Shown piece after piece: positions 1-8,125 of a stretch of 64,000 nt of DNA. A model generated the notes under the pieces. The model saw only the letters and a list, made by a program, of their open reading frames with translations, was not told the origin of the DNA and made no database searches. Made by a program: the position numbers and the translations under genes. Source of the DNA: Rhodalgimonas zhirmunskyi (GTDB taxonomy: Bacteria > Pseudomonadota > Alphaproteobacteria > Rhodobacterales > Rhodobacteraceae). Location of the stretch: positions 124,001 to 188,000 of the forward strand of contig JANFFA010000004.1 of assembly GCA_030848925.1 (NCBI GenBank). The letters are read 5' to 3'. How positions within the stretch are numbered: position 1 is the first letter of the stretch; every line of letters starts with the position of its first letter.

Positions 1-201
1 CCGCAACTGTCGCGCCGCGAAGTCGAAATTCTGCAATGGGCCGGGGAAGGCAAATCCCAGCAGGACATCGGCGATATCCTGTCGATCTCGCATCGCACGG
101 TCGAGGTGCACCTGCGCTCCGCGCGCGAAAAGATGGGCGCCCTGACCACGGCACAGGCCGTCGGCCGCGCCATCGGACTTGGTCTCATCCATCCCGGCTG
201 A
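1..201 (+). CDS. LuxR-family transcriptional regulator, C-terminal part (truncated by window edge)
   Basis: Reading frame 1 from the first base encodes 66 residues ending in TGA at 199-201. They form a typical LuxR/FixJ helix-turn-helix: an SRREVEIL start, the GKSxxDIG turn, the SHRTVEVHLRSAREKMG recognition helix and a LIHPG tail. The N-terminal sensor domain lies outside the window. A luxI-type synthase starts 194 bases downstream on the same strand, so this is probably the cognate acyl-homoserine-lactone receptor. The ligand domain itself cannot be seen, so the AHL assignment is inferred from context. Confidence 0.9.
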   Translation, partial: PQLSRREVEILQWAGEGKSQQDIGDILSISHRTVEVHLRSAREKMGALTTAQAVGRAIGLGLIHPG

Positions 202-209
202 TATCTGAA

Positions 210-232
210 GCACGCTCAAGTGCCATTTTTTT
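210..232 (+). terminator. Weak candidate terminator after luxR
   Basis: A short GCAC/GTGC stem (210-213 with 220-223) is followed by a run of seven T at 226-232, ten bases after the luxR stop. The stem is only 4 bp, so this may equally be an AT-rich promoter element for luxI. Confidence 0.3.
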
Positions 233-395
233 AATCACTCCCCCTATCGAAAATGGGACGCAGCGTCACCAAACCGCGCAAACCACCTGTTTTAGGCGAA
301 TTTTGCGGCCCTACACGCCGCCATACGGGAAACCCCTAATTCCCCCCCACACCATTCCCGGCAATTCTAGTTTCCATAGAAGGCTAACTTTGGGG

Positions 396-1232
396 ATGAA
401 GCTGATGATAATTGTAATCGACGCGATGAACCGGGATCGTCACGAAGACATTCTGGAAGAAATGTACCGCCTCCGGGCACGGGTTTTTGCTGGCCGGCTT
501 GGCTGGGATGTAAAAATCACCAACGGTAAGGAAATCGACCAGTTCGACAATCTCGATCCGGCCCATGTGGTCAGTCTCGATGACCAGGGCAATGTCGTGG
601 GCTGTATGCGCCTGCTGCAAACCACCGGCCCGCACATGCTGGCGGATGTTTTCAACGCCGTGCTCGATGGCGAACCGCCGCTGCGCTCCTCGCAGGTCTG
701 GGAGGCAACACGCTTCTGCGTCGATACCGACCGTCTCTCGCGTGGCCGCACCCGCAGTTCGATCTCTTATGTCACCTCCGAGGTGATGATTGCCGCCTTC
801 GAATACGGCCGTCGCGCCGGTATTCTCGATGCGGTCGCGGTGATCGACCCGGTGATGAACCGTGTGATGATCCGCTCGGGCAACGCGCCCTACGATTACC
901 TCGGCAAACCGACGCCCATGGGCAAGGTCACAGCGATGGCCGCCCTCATGGATTGCTCGGAAGAACGGATCACCCGTCTGCGTGATTTCGCAGGGATTGA
1001 CCACGACGTTTTTACACCCGAGGCTGAGGTTCGCGCAGCCTTCGAACGCGCTCAGGCGATCGAGGCGCGCACTCTGCCGCCGCAGCTCAAATCCTGGCTC
1101 GACCTGCAATTGAGCGAGGCCGTGACCGATGAGGAACGCACCGCGGTCAACGCTCTGCGCAAGACACTGCTCGAAAAGGCCCACACGGCCGAAATCCACC
1201 GCCTGCCCGAGGCGCTCCCCGCCACTCACTGA
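396..1232 (+). CDS. luxI: LuxI-type acyl-homoserine-lactone synthase with C-terminal extension
   Basis: This enzyme should make N-acyl-homoserine lactones from S-adenosylmethionine and an acyl carrier. Family-invariant features are visible in order: the RxRVF...GW block, an acidic ExDQFD pair, GCMRLL, and WEATRFCVD with the paired Glu and Arg. The 278-residue product exceeds the usual 190-230 residues of LuxI proteins, and the extra 60-70 residues are a charged, helical-looking C-terminal tail. The ATG at 396 is taken as start. The ATG at 405 is a good alternative because GGGG at 392-395 would then be correctly spaced. It follows a LuxR gene, forming a quorum-sensing pair. Confidence 0.92.
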   Translation: MKLMIIVIDAMNRDRHEDILEEMYRLRARVFAGRLGWDVKITNGKEIDQFDNLDPAHVVSLDDQGNVVGCMRLLQTTGPHMLADVFNAVLDGEPPLRSSQVWEATRFCVDTDRLSRGRTRSSISYVTSEVMIAAFEYGRRAGILDAVAVIDPVMNRVMIRSGNAPYDYLGKPTPMGKVTAMAALMDCSEERITRLRDFAGIDHDVFTPEAEVRAAFERAQAIEARTLPPQLKSWLDLQLSEAVTDEERTAVNALRKTLLEKAHTAEIHRLPEALPATH

Positions 1233-1792
1233 ACCCGGGCACCCCCCCCCTCTCCTGAGCGCCACGCGCTCTGCCCTTCGCCCACTCTCTCACTGGGTCC
1301 GGACAGAGAAGCAGCCAAAGGATAGGGGGGGATCAGGTAAACAGGATAATCCGGCACGGGCATGGATCGGTCTAGCTGATCTGTTCTCGCGATCGGACAA
1401 CCGCGCCCTTCTGGCGGCCCCTCTGCGACTACCGCAGGCGGTCGCGTATGGTGCGCGCCAAAGAAAGCTCTGCCCTCCTCTTGTCAGCCTGCGCCAGAAC
1501 GTCCCCGTCTGGCGCAGGTCCCTTCCCCTATCATTTGCGGTTCCCGGTCAGTTCCCCGAGCTGCGCCCGGTCACGGACATTGGCAGGCCCAAGGGGTGCT
1601 CACCTGGCCGGGACCTTGATCGCAAAAAATCAAAACGCACCTTCACCGCGCGCTTGCGTCACGAATCATGCTTTGGCGGACGCGCATTTCACTGCCATAC
1701 ACAAAGCAGGCGGAAAGCAGACGGATTGCAGACGCCCGTTTTGGGCGCAGCCAATTGGTTAATCCACATGAAAAAATCAGGCGGAAAGGCAC
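1233..1792. other. Gene-poor intergenic region (560 bp) between convergent genes
   Basis: No convincing coding sequence was found. The open frames here lack a ribosome binding site and recognisable domains. The luxI and DUF1330 genes converge on this region. The only clear structure is a perfect 11-bp inverted repeat at 1488-1518. A short untranslated RNA or decayed gene remnants are possible but unproven. Confidence 0.6.
1488..1518. repeat. Perfect inverted repeat, 11-bp arms, 9-nt loop
   Basis: CCTGCGCCAGA at 1488-1498 is exactly complementary to TCTGGCGCAGG at 1508-1518. No T tract follows on the plus strand and none lies on the minus side, so a simple intrinsic terminator is not well supported. 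It could be an RNA hairpin or a dyad operator. Confidence 0.75.
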
Positions 1793-2215
1793 TCACCCGC
1801 CGAAATTCTCCCCCTGCGTCTGGGGCGCCATGCGGATCAATCGCGTGTCTTGCACAGCCGCCTGACGGTGTACCATCGCCTCGCGGTATTCAGGGTCCTT
1901 GATCATCGCCTCGAACGCCTCCACCGAGGGATATTCCGCGATGAAACACACGTCCCATTCCTCGCCCGTCGCGGGGCCGATCAACATGTATTCCATCTTG
2001 CCGCGCCAAACGATCCGCCCGCCCAAACGCTCAAGAATATGAGCAGTTTCAGCACCATAGGCGGCATAGGCTTCGGCACCACTCGCCTCTCGCCCGTCGG
2101 GATAGTCTGCCGTCTCGCGCAGCTTCACGAGGTTCAGCATATGAATTGGCCCCTTGCGAGGCACGTCGCGAAACGCGCGAAATGCCGGCCCGTCAAATCC
2201 GGTGTAACTAGCCAT
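1793..2215 (-). CDS. DUF1330 family protein
   Basis: The 140-residue product starts MASYTGF and shows the DUF1330 signature: a GPIHMLNLVKLR strand near the N-terminus, an AYAAYGAE helix, GGRIVWRG, an EYPSVEAFEAM segment and a terminal RLIRM strand. This is a ferredoxin-like dimeric alpha/beta-barrel fold. The family's biochemical role is not established. The start is chosen because GGAGG lies 7 bases upstream; an in-frame upstream extension has no such site. It is divergent from a PLP enzyme and shares a 119-bp promoter region holding a palindrome. Confidence 0.9.
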   Translation of the reverse strand: MASYTGFDGPAFRAFRDVPRKGPIHMLNLVKLRETADYPDGREASGAEAYAAYGAETAHILERLGGRIVWRGKMEYMLIGPATGEEWDVCFIAEYPSVEAFEAMIKDPEYREAMVHRQAAVQDTRLIRMAPQTQGENFGG

Positions 2216-2260
2216 TTTGTCCTCCCGTTTTTCCGCCCCCAGCCTGCGCTGCGTCCAAGC

Positions 2261-2297
2261 TTGCGTCAACGCAACGGAAACCATTGTGACGCAACGG
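2261..2297. promoter_or_regulatory. Palindromic operator candidate in divergent promoter
   Basis: TTGCGT-CA-ACGCAA (2261-2274) is a perfect 6+6 palindrome. A related element, TTG-TGA-CGCAA, ends at 2294 in the same short region between the two divergent starts at 2215 and 2335. The spacing fits a regulator controlling one or both genes. No regulator gene is adjacent. Confidence 0.45.
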
Positions 2298-2334
2298 ATA
2301 TCCGCTACTCTCGCGGCAAACGAAAGGACGCCCC

Positions 2335-3414
2335 ATGACCCACGAATTCGACACCAGATTCTTCGACCTCCTGCACGCCCGCTCCGCCAACCTCGCCCCC
2401 GGCGACACGGTCGTCGATCCGCTGGTCATGACCTCTGTTTTCGCCCTCCCGGACGAGCCCGATCCCTCTCGTGTTTACGCCCGCATGGCCACCCCGACGG
2501 TCGAAGCCGCCGAGGCCCGGCTGAGCGCACTCGAAGCCGCGCCCTCGCTTCTTTTTCCTTCTGGAATGGGGGCTTACGCCGCGCTCTTCACAGCGCTGCT
2601 GCGCCCGGGGGATCGGCTGATCCTGCTCACCGATGGTTATTATACGCCGCGCTCTCTTGCCACCGAAGTGCTCGCTCCGATGGGCATCGAAACCACTTGC
2701 ATCCCAAGTGGCGAGATCGCCGACGCGCCGCTCGACGGCGTCAAACTGGTGATGATCGAAACCCCCACCAACCCCGGGTTGGACGTGATCGACATCGCCG
2801 CCCTCGCCGCTCGCTGCCACGCCGCCGGGGCGCTGCTTGCGGTCGACAACACCGTGCTCACGCCGCTCCTTCAGCAGCCGCTCGATCTGGGCGCTGACGT
2901 GGTGCTCTCGGCCGATACCAAGGCCATGTCCGGTCACTCGGATCTGCTCTTGGGGCACGTCGCCAGCCGCGACGAAGAGTTGATGAAAAAAATTCACACC
3001 ATTCGCACGCTAAGCGGCAATATCGCTGGCCCGTTCGAGGCCTGGATGCTGATCCGCGGCCTTGAAACACTCGAAGTCCGCCTCGCCCGCATGTGCGACA
3101 ACGCCCGCGCCGCCCTGCCCCTGCTCAAGGATAGCGGAAAATGCGGTGACGTGCTTTACCCTGAGGCCCACGATCAGGCCCGCGACCCTGGCTTCCTTGT
3201 CGGTATCACCCTGCCCACGAAAGAGGCCACCGATCGCTTCATCGCAGTGGCTGGCCTCGCCCCGGTGACAAGCTTCGGTGGCTTGCATTCGGCGGCGGAT
3301 CGACGTGGCCGCTGGGGCGATGACGTGGATGCGGGCTTCCTCCGCCTCAGCTTCGGGGTTGAGCCGACAAAACCCCTTCTCGCCGCGTTGAAAAAGGGCC
3401 TCGCAGCAGTGTAA
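2335..3414 (+). CDS. Cys/Met metabolism PLP-dependent enzyme (cystathionine gamma-lyase-like)
   Basis: The 359-residue protein belongs to the trans-sulfuration fold-type I PLP enzymes. Visible are the YARMATPTVEAAEARLSALE substrate block, the cofactor-binding GMGAY loop, ETPTNPGLDVIDI, the LAVDNTVLTPLLQQPL motif with the PLP-binding Asp, and the SADTKAMSGHSDLLLG segment whose Lys (about residue 196) would form the Schiff base. Reactions in the family include gamma- or beta-elimination and gamma-replacement on cystathionine, methionine or cysteine. The exact substrate cannot be read from sequence. It is shorter than typical ~390-residue members, mostly at the N-terminus. AAAGGA precedes the ATG. 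Confidence 0.9.
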   Translation: MTHEFDTRFFDLLHARSANLAPGDTVVDPLVMTSVFALPDEPDPSRVYARMATPTVEAAEARLSALEAAPSLLFPSGMGAYAALFTALLRPGDRLILLTDGYYTPRSLATEVLAPMGIETTCIPSGEIADAPLDGVKLVMIETPTNPGLDVIDIAALAARCHAAGALLAVDNTVLTPLLQQPLDLGADVVLSADTKAMSGHSDLLLGHVASRDEELMKKIHTIRTLSGNIAGPFEAWMLIRGLETLEVRLARMCDNARAALPLLKDSGKCGDVLYPEAHDQARDPGFLVGITLPTKEATDRFIAVAGLAPVTSFGGLHSAADRRGRWGDDVDAGFLRLSFGVEPTKPLLAALKKGLAAV

Positions 3415-3440
3415 TCACTTTGTAAACAGGTGGTTAGAGC

Positions 3441-4412
3441 CTAACTTTCCCAACGCTCGACAAGGCCAGTCACGGCGGGATTGCTTCCGCCGTGGCTCAC
3501 CACCCGAACGTCGAGCGCACGCTTCGCAAATAGCCAAAGCGCACGTTCGATCGCGTCGATAATCCATTCTTCGCGGTTGCCGAACGCCCCGCCCCCCAGC
3601 AGCGTCAGGTACAGCGGCCCCTCGGCCTCAAGCGCGGCAAGAAACGTCGCCTCATAAGCCGCCTCAAGCGCCAGTCGCGCGAAGCCCTCCCATGCCTCTG
3701 CGGGTTGCTCAGAATAGGCCACAGGCATCGCGCTGCAATACACCTGCCTCACCAGATGCCCGGGCGATGCCACCAATGTCACCTCGGTGTCTTCCTGCAC
3801 CCCGACCCGGATCAGATCACGCAGCACCGCGCCCTGCCCGCGCGCCAGACGCTGGTCAATCTCGGATAGACCGGCCTCGGTGGCGAGCGCATAGCCATTC
3901 ACCATATCCCAATAGCGCCCGCGCTGATCCAGATGTGCCCCCAGCGCTTGCAACCCGTCGAGTTGACGCTCGGCGCTCTGCCCCTGTTGGCCCGATACAG
4001 GCGCAAGGTAAGCGCGGTAAAGCGTGCCAGCCGCGCAAGCCATCGCGCAGGCCGGGCCTTGGGTCAAGTCATTGGCATAGCCGGTAATTCCCGCTTCGGG
4101 TGACACCTCGGGTGAGATCATTTCCAGTAGGTTGAACTGTGAGGCGACTTGAAAAACAGCACCCGCGTTATTGGCATCGGCATGCAGTTCACGCACATCC
4201 GCAACCACCTCGGACACCTTGATCCGTCCCGGACGCGCCACACAACCCAGCCGCGCCCGCATCTGTCCCACTGTTTCGAAAGTAAGTCGCCCGGCGCGCA
4301 TACGCCGCCCGTTGGCGCGGCTCTTGATCCAGGGCCCTTCCTGCACGATGTGCCGTCTCACGGTATCGGGGCCATCTTCCTCGAAGCCGAACAGTTTACC
4401 GAACCAGCTCAT
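3441..4412 (-). CDS. Unknown protein with macro-domain-like motifs
   Basis: A 323-residue soluble protein with no assigned function. Conserved-looking blocks are FQVASQFN (residues 87-94), the GITGYANDLTQGPACA region (about 108-123), a GTLYRAY helix, YCSAMPVAYS, and a C-terminal LTLLGGGAFGN (about 269-279) followed by an amphipathic helix. The spacing of the FQVAS..N strand, the TQGPA turn and the LxGGGAFGN loop resembles ADP-ribose-binding loops of macro domains, so a nucleotide-derivative-binding protein is plausible. This is inference only. The start is supported by GAGAGGG just upstream. It stands alone between unrelated genes. Confidence 0.75.
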   Translation of the reverse strand: MSWFGKLFGFEEDGPDTVRRHIVQEGPWIKSRANGRRMRAGRLTFETVGQMRARLGCVARPGRIKVSEVVADVRELHADANNAGAVFQVASQFNLLEMISPEVSPEAGITGYANDLTQGPACAMACAAGTLYRAYLAPVSGQQGQSAERQLDGLQALGAHLDQRGRYWDMVNGYALATEAGLSEIDQRLARGQGAVLRDLIRVGVQEDTEVTLVASPGHLVRQVYCSAMPVAYSEQPAEAWEGFARLALEAAYEATFLAALEAEGPLYLTLLGGGAFGNREEWIIDAIERALWLFAKRALDVRVVSHGGSNPAVTGLVERWES

Positions 4413-4587
4413 TTCAGCCCTCTCGCGTAAATCATGACTCGTTCATGCCTCTCTACTCTGGAAATGAAAAGACCGTGAAACCTTGATGCAACAGAACTGG
4501 CCGCGCACCATTCGCCCTGTTGTGAAAAAGCGTCTCGCCCCCTTATCGTTCAAATAAAAAACTAACTATCAAGAATTAGAGCAGATT

Positions 4588-5514
4588 ATGGGCATGGAAA
4601 TCATCTTTCATATCGGAACCTACAAGACCGGTACCACGACGCTGCAACACGCGCTCGCAGCAAACCAAGAGAATCTTTTGACGCACGGCGTGCTCTATCC
4701 TCAGTCAGGCCGATACTTTATGGGCCGCGCTGAAACCCGCCACAAAGCCCTATCTCACGCAAAGATCAACCGTCCAAAATTCAGCACGGCGCTCGCCAAT
4801 CTGCACGGTGAAATTCAGGCTAGCCCAGCCGAGCGTGTGATCCTTTCTAGTGAAAGCTGGAGCAGCGAAAATCGCCATGATCGCCTGACCGCCGTTGTCG
4901 AAAGCTTGCGAAATCGCGGTTATCAAAGCCGCGCGGTGCTCTATCTTCGCAACCTCCCACGCTTTGCACGCAGTCACTACCGCGAATGGGTTCAAAACTG
5001 GGGCGTGGGCCTTCCGATCAAGGACTACATAACCAGCCGAGCGTCCGAGTGGGATTATCTTGCCCTTGCGAAACGGATGAACGCTCTCTTCAACGGGCGA
5101 GTCGATTTCGTAGACTTCGAAGAGGTAAATGACACTGTCGCGCATTTCAGCAAGCTTTATGACCTACCCGCTCTGCCACGTATCGCGCAGAAAAACCCAA
5201 GTTTGAACGCGATTGAGGCAGAAGTTACGCGCCTCGCCAATGCAAAAGTGGTCCCGGAAACTGCCGCACGCCAAGTTCTCGAAAACGGCGTGATTGAGCA
5301 ACTGACGCTTCCCAAAAGTGCCGCGAATTATTCCGAGAACACCGCACATCCGTGTCTTACCCGCGATACTGACTATGCAGTGGCACTTGCCTCGGAAACG
5401 GGTCTCGAAGAGGCACACACTCAACGCCTTCTGGCTCCCCTTCCACCTCCAAGGGCGGATATCGATCTGGCAAGCGAGACAATCCGCCACCAGATCCTCG
5501 AACTGGCCCAATAG
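4588..5514 (+). CDS. Sulfotransferase-like protein
   Basis: The N-terminal HIGTYKTGTTTLQ (residues 8-20) is the 5'-phosphosulfate-binding loop that binds PAPS in sulfotransferases. A second block, VILSSESWS, and the AVLYLRNLPRFARSHYREW segment match the 3'-phosphate-binding Arg/Ser region. The 308-residue protein is soluble with no signal peptide. The acceptor may be a surface glycan or lipid, but the sequence does not say. Base composition and codon use are more AT-rich than both neighbours, and so is the upstream 150 bp, which suggests horizontal acquisition. The Shine-Dalgarno sequence is weak. An alternative ATG lies at 4594. Confidence 0.85.
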   Translation: MGMEIIFHIGTYKTGTTTLQHALAANQENLLTHGVLYPQSGRYFMGRAETRHKALSHAKINRPKFSTALANLHGEIQASPAERVILSSESWSSENRHDRLTAVVESLRNRGYQSRAVLYLRNLPRFARSHYREWVQNWGVGLPIKDYITSRASEWDYLALAKRMNALFNGRVDFVDFEEVNDTVAHFSKLYDLPALPRIAQKNPSLNAIEAEVTRLANAKVVPETAARQVLENGVIEQLTLPKSAANYSENTAHPCLTRDTDYAVALASETGLEEAHTQRLLAPLPPPRADIDLASETIRHQILELAQ

Positions 5515-5562
5515 CACCCCGTCGAAAATAGAGCGTTCAGTCGCTTCGAGGGGCAATAGAAA

Positions 5563-5584
5563 AGGCCGCCCCGAAAGGCGGCCT
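5563..5584 (-). terminator. Rho-independent terminator of tig
   Basis: AGGCCGCC (5563-5570) pairs perfectly with GGCGGCCT (5577-5584) around a CCGAAA loop. On the minus strand the hairpin is followed by TTTTC. It lies about 40 bases beyond the trigger factor stop and may also serve the convergent sulfotransferase gene. Confidence 0.8.
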
Positions 5585-5621
5585 CTCCCTCTCCCGGCCC
5601 TTGCGGGCCAATGGCGAAATT

Positions 5622-6956
5622 TTACTCTTCGTCGAGCGCTTCGACAGCTTTTTGCAGATCGTCTTTCGAGACTTCCTTTTCAGAGATCTCGGTCAATTCG
5701 AACGCATAATCCACGACCTTGTCTTCGAAGATCGGGGCGCGCAGCTGCTGTTGCATCTGCTGGTTTTGCTGAACGAATTCAAAGAACTGGCGTTCCTGAC
5801 CCGGGTATTGGCGGGCTTGGTTCATGATCGCTTGGGTCATCTCGGCGTCGGTCACTTCGACTTCGGCTTTCTGACCCATCTCGGCCAGCAAAAGGCCCAG
5901 CTTCACCCGGCGCTCGGCCAGTTTCTTGGCCTCGTCGCTGACTTCGATCTCACCGTGGTTGTGGTCGTGCACCTCAGGGTGCTCTTCGTGCCACAGCTGA
6001 TGCGCAATCTGCTCTGCCTCGGCCTCGACGAGGCTCGGCGGCAGCTCGAAGCTCACGTTCTTGTCCAGCGCGTCCAGAAGCGCGCGCTTCATCACCGCGC
6101 GCGCCGCACCGGCATACTCGGCTTCCAGACGTTCCGCGACCTGCCCCTTGAGCGAAGCAAGGTCTTCCGCGCCGAATTTCTTGGCCAGCTCGTCGTCGAT
6201 CTCGGCTTTCTTCGGCTCCTTCACCTCTTTGATGGTGCAGGAGAACACGGCTTCCTTGCCGGCCAGCGCCTCGGCTTGGTATTCCTCGGGGAAGGTGACG
6301 GTGACGTCTTTCTCTTCCTCGGCTTTCACGCCAACAAGCTGCTCTTCGAAGCCGGGAATGAACGATCCCGAGCCAAGCACCAGCGGATAATCCTCTGCAG
6401 CGCCGCCTTCAAAGGCTTCGCCATCGACGCGACCAACGAAATCGAACACGATCTGGTCGCCGTCCTTGGCCTTGGAGCCTTTCTTGCGCGGCTCGAAGTC
6501 CTGTGCCTGCTCGGCCAGACCTTCCAGCGCCTCGGTGACTTCGTCGTCACCGGCCTTCACGACCATCTTTTCAAGCTTGATCGCTTTCAGGTCGGCGTCG
6601 GGGATCTCGGGCAGCGCTTCATAAGCGACCGAAATCTTGACGTCATCGCCCTGCTTCCAGTTCTCGCCATCGATCATTTCGATTTTCGGCTGCATCGCGG
6701 GGCGATCGCCGCTTTCCTCGAAATGCTTGGCCATCGCCTCGTCGATCGATTCCTGCATGGTTTCACCCATGACACGATCGCCGAACTGCTTTTTCAGCAT
6801 CGGCAGGGGAACTTTCCCCTTACGAAAGCCTTTCATCTCGACGTCGGGCTGGGCTTCCTTGAGCTTCTCCATGACCTTGTCGTCCAGTTCCTGGGCGGTC
6901 AGCATCAGCTCATAGGCGCGTTTCAGCCCCTCTTTTTGGGTTTCGGTGACCTGCAT
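5622..6956 (-). CDS. tig: Trigger factor, ribosome-associated chaperone / peptidyl-prolyl isomerase
   Basis: A 444-residue protein with the three-domain trigger factor layout. The N-terminal ribosome-binding domain carries the GFRKGKVP signature near residue 45. An FKBP-type isomerase domain follows (about 150-240, [20 protein letters not shown] and VTFPEEY). The C-terminal helical domain is rich in Gln and Glu. It binds nascent chains at the ribosome exit and folds them in the cytosol. Length matches the family. It is transcribed alone, with its own terminator and a candidate promoter around 7017-7045. Confidence 0.97.
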   Translation of the reverse strand: MQVTETQKEGLKRAYELMLTAQELDDKVMEKLKEAQPDVEMKGFRKGKVPLPMLKKQFGDRVMGETMQESIDEAMAKHFEESGDRPAMQPKIEMIDGENWKQGDDVKISVAYEALPEIPDADLKAIKLEKMVVKAGDDEVTEALEGLAEQAQDFEPRKKGSKAKDGDQIVFDFVGRVDGEAFEGGAAEDYPLVLGSGSFIPGFEEQLVGVKAEEEKDVTVTFPEEYQAEALAGKEAVFSCTIKEVKEPKKAEIDDELAKKFGAEDLASLKGQVAERLEAEYAGAARAVMKRALLDALDKNVSFELPPSLVEAEAEQIAHQLWHEEHPEVHDHNHGEIEVSDEAKKLAERRVKLGLLLAEMGQKAEVEVTDAEMTQAIMNQARQYPGQERQFFEFVQQNQQMQQQLRAPIFEDKVVDYAFELTEISEKEVSKDDLQKAVEALDEE

Positions 6957-7016
6957 TGTCGTCCTCTCGTATGCATCGGGCCACGGAGGCGTCCGCGGCG
7001 GTCAAAATCAGGCGCC

Positions 7017-7045
7017 CTTCTAGGAGCGCCAGAACGCTGATGCAA
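7017..7045 (-). promoter_or_regulatory. Candidate sigma-70 promoter of tig
   Basis: Read on the minus strand, TTGCAT (7045-7040) and TAGAAG (7022-7017) are separated by 17 bases, about 60 bases before the tig start. Both hexamers are imperfect, so this is a position-supported guess. Confidence 0.4.
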
Positions 7046-7118
7046 GGGGAAAGCCAGAGGCTGCAAATATATCCGACTCGCGCGCATCGGCGGTCTAAGG
7101 CGAATTCCCGCGCCCGGG

Positions 7119-7988
7119 TCAGCGCCGGTTGATCAGCGTAATCCCAACGGCCACCAAGCTAAGCCCGCCCACAATTTCCATTCCGATCGGCTCATCCAGA
7201 AACTGCCAGCCGAATCCCACGCCGAACACCGGCGACAGGAACGAAAACGAAGCCACGGCCGATGCCGGATAGCGCTTCATCAGGAAATACCAAAAGAGAT
7301 AGCCAAAACTCGCCACCGCAATCGTCTGAAAACCAAGCCCAGCCCAATGCAGCGCCGTTGGATCCCGCAACATCGGCCCGAAAAGGGGAGACAAGGCCAG
7401 CAGCAGCACCGACGAAATCGTAAGCTGGCTGATCTGTTGGGCCTCGGGGGTTACCTCGCTCAATGGCGTGACCCGGATCACCAATGCAATCCCGGCCCAG
7501 GATATCGCCGCCATAAGCGCCGCGATATCCCCCCCGATCGAGGCCTCGCCGGGCTTCGCCATCACCCAGGCCACCCCAAGCATCGCCAGCACCAGGCCAA
7601 GGGCGCGCGCCCCGCTCATCGTCTCACCGGGGATCAAGAAATGCGCCGCCAGAGCAACGAATATGGGCATCGAGTAAAAGATGATCGAGGCGCGTGCCAC
7701 GTTCGTCCAGTCAAGCGCCAGATAAAGAAAGATGAATTCCGCAGTGAACAACAGCCCCAACATGACCGCCCCGGCCCACGCTTTGCGCGGTAGGGAAAGG
7801 GTAATCCCACGCGCCCAGCACCAGAGCCAGATCAGCACAAGCGCTCCAACCGAGCGTAGCCCTGCCATGAAGATCGGCTCGATTCCCGCGGTCGAGACTT
7901 TGATCACCACTTGGTTGAAACCCAGAAGCACGGCGAATGCCACCAGCGCGGCAGCCCCCACGCCATCGATGCGGTCTTTGCGGTCCAT
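7119..7988 (-). CDS. DMT superfamily (EamA) transporter
   Basis: A 289-residue inner-membrane protein with about ten hydrophobic segments in two EamA repeats. The first ends near the GLAMLGVAWVM-type helix and the second near the SFLSPVFGVGFGWQFLDEPI block, a hallmark P-V-F...E-P motif of drug/metabolite exporters. Substrates of this family range from amino acids to nucleotides and cannot be predicted here. The start is supported by GAGAGGGGG directly upstream. It is divergent from the EEP hydrolase gene. Confidence 0.92.
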   Translation of the reverse strand: MDRKDRIDGVGAAALVAFAVLLGFNQVVIKVSTAGIEPIFMAGLRSVGALVLIWLWCWARGITLSLPRKAWAGAVMLGLLFTAEFIFLYLALDWTNVARASIIFYSMPIFVALAAHFLIPGETMSGARALGLVLAMLGVAWVMAKPGEASIGGDIAALMAAISWAGIALVIRVTPLSEVTPEAQQISQLTISSVLLLALSPLFGPMLRDPTALHWAGLGFQTIAVASFGYLFWYFLMKRYPASAVASFSFLSPVFGVGFGWQFLDEPIGMEIVGGLSLVAVGITLINRR

Positions 7989-8125
7989 GTGCCCCCTCTC
8001 GCGCCGGTGAACGGCGCCCCCTCAACGCCCGTAAGTGGGCCGCAGATCATCGCAAAGGTCAATCTGCGCCGTCGCGTCGCGGTCCCGAAATTGACGCGGG
8101 GGGTCCGCGCCTACATATAAGAGAT

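Noticed and set aside
240-395. lux box upstream of luxI
   Set aside because: CCT-GTTTT-AGG around 287-297 is a weak short dyad and does not reach the usual ~20-bp lux box symmetry.
1129-1902. 257-residue plus-strand open frame downstream of luxI
   Set aside because: It begins inside luxI in another frame, has no ribosome binding site, and shows no recognisable domain.
5601-7040. 479-residue open frame on the plus strand opposite trigger factor
   Set aside because: It is antisense to a canonical tig gene, lacks a ribosome binding site and family features, and arises from high-GC codon bias.
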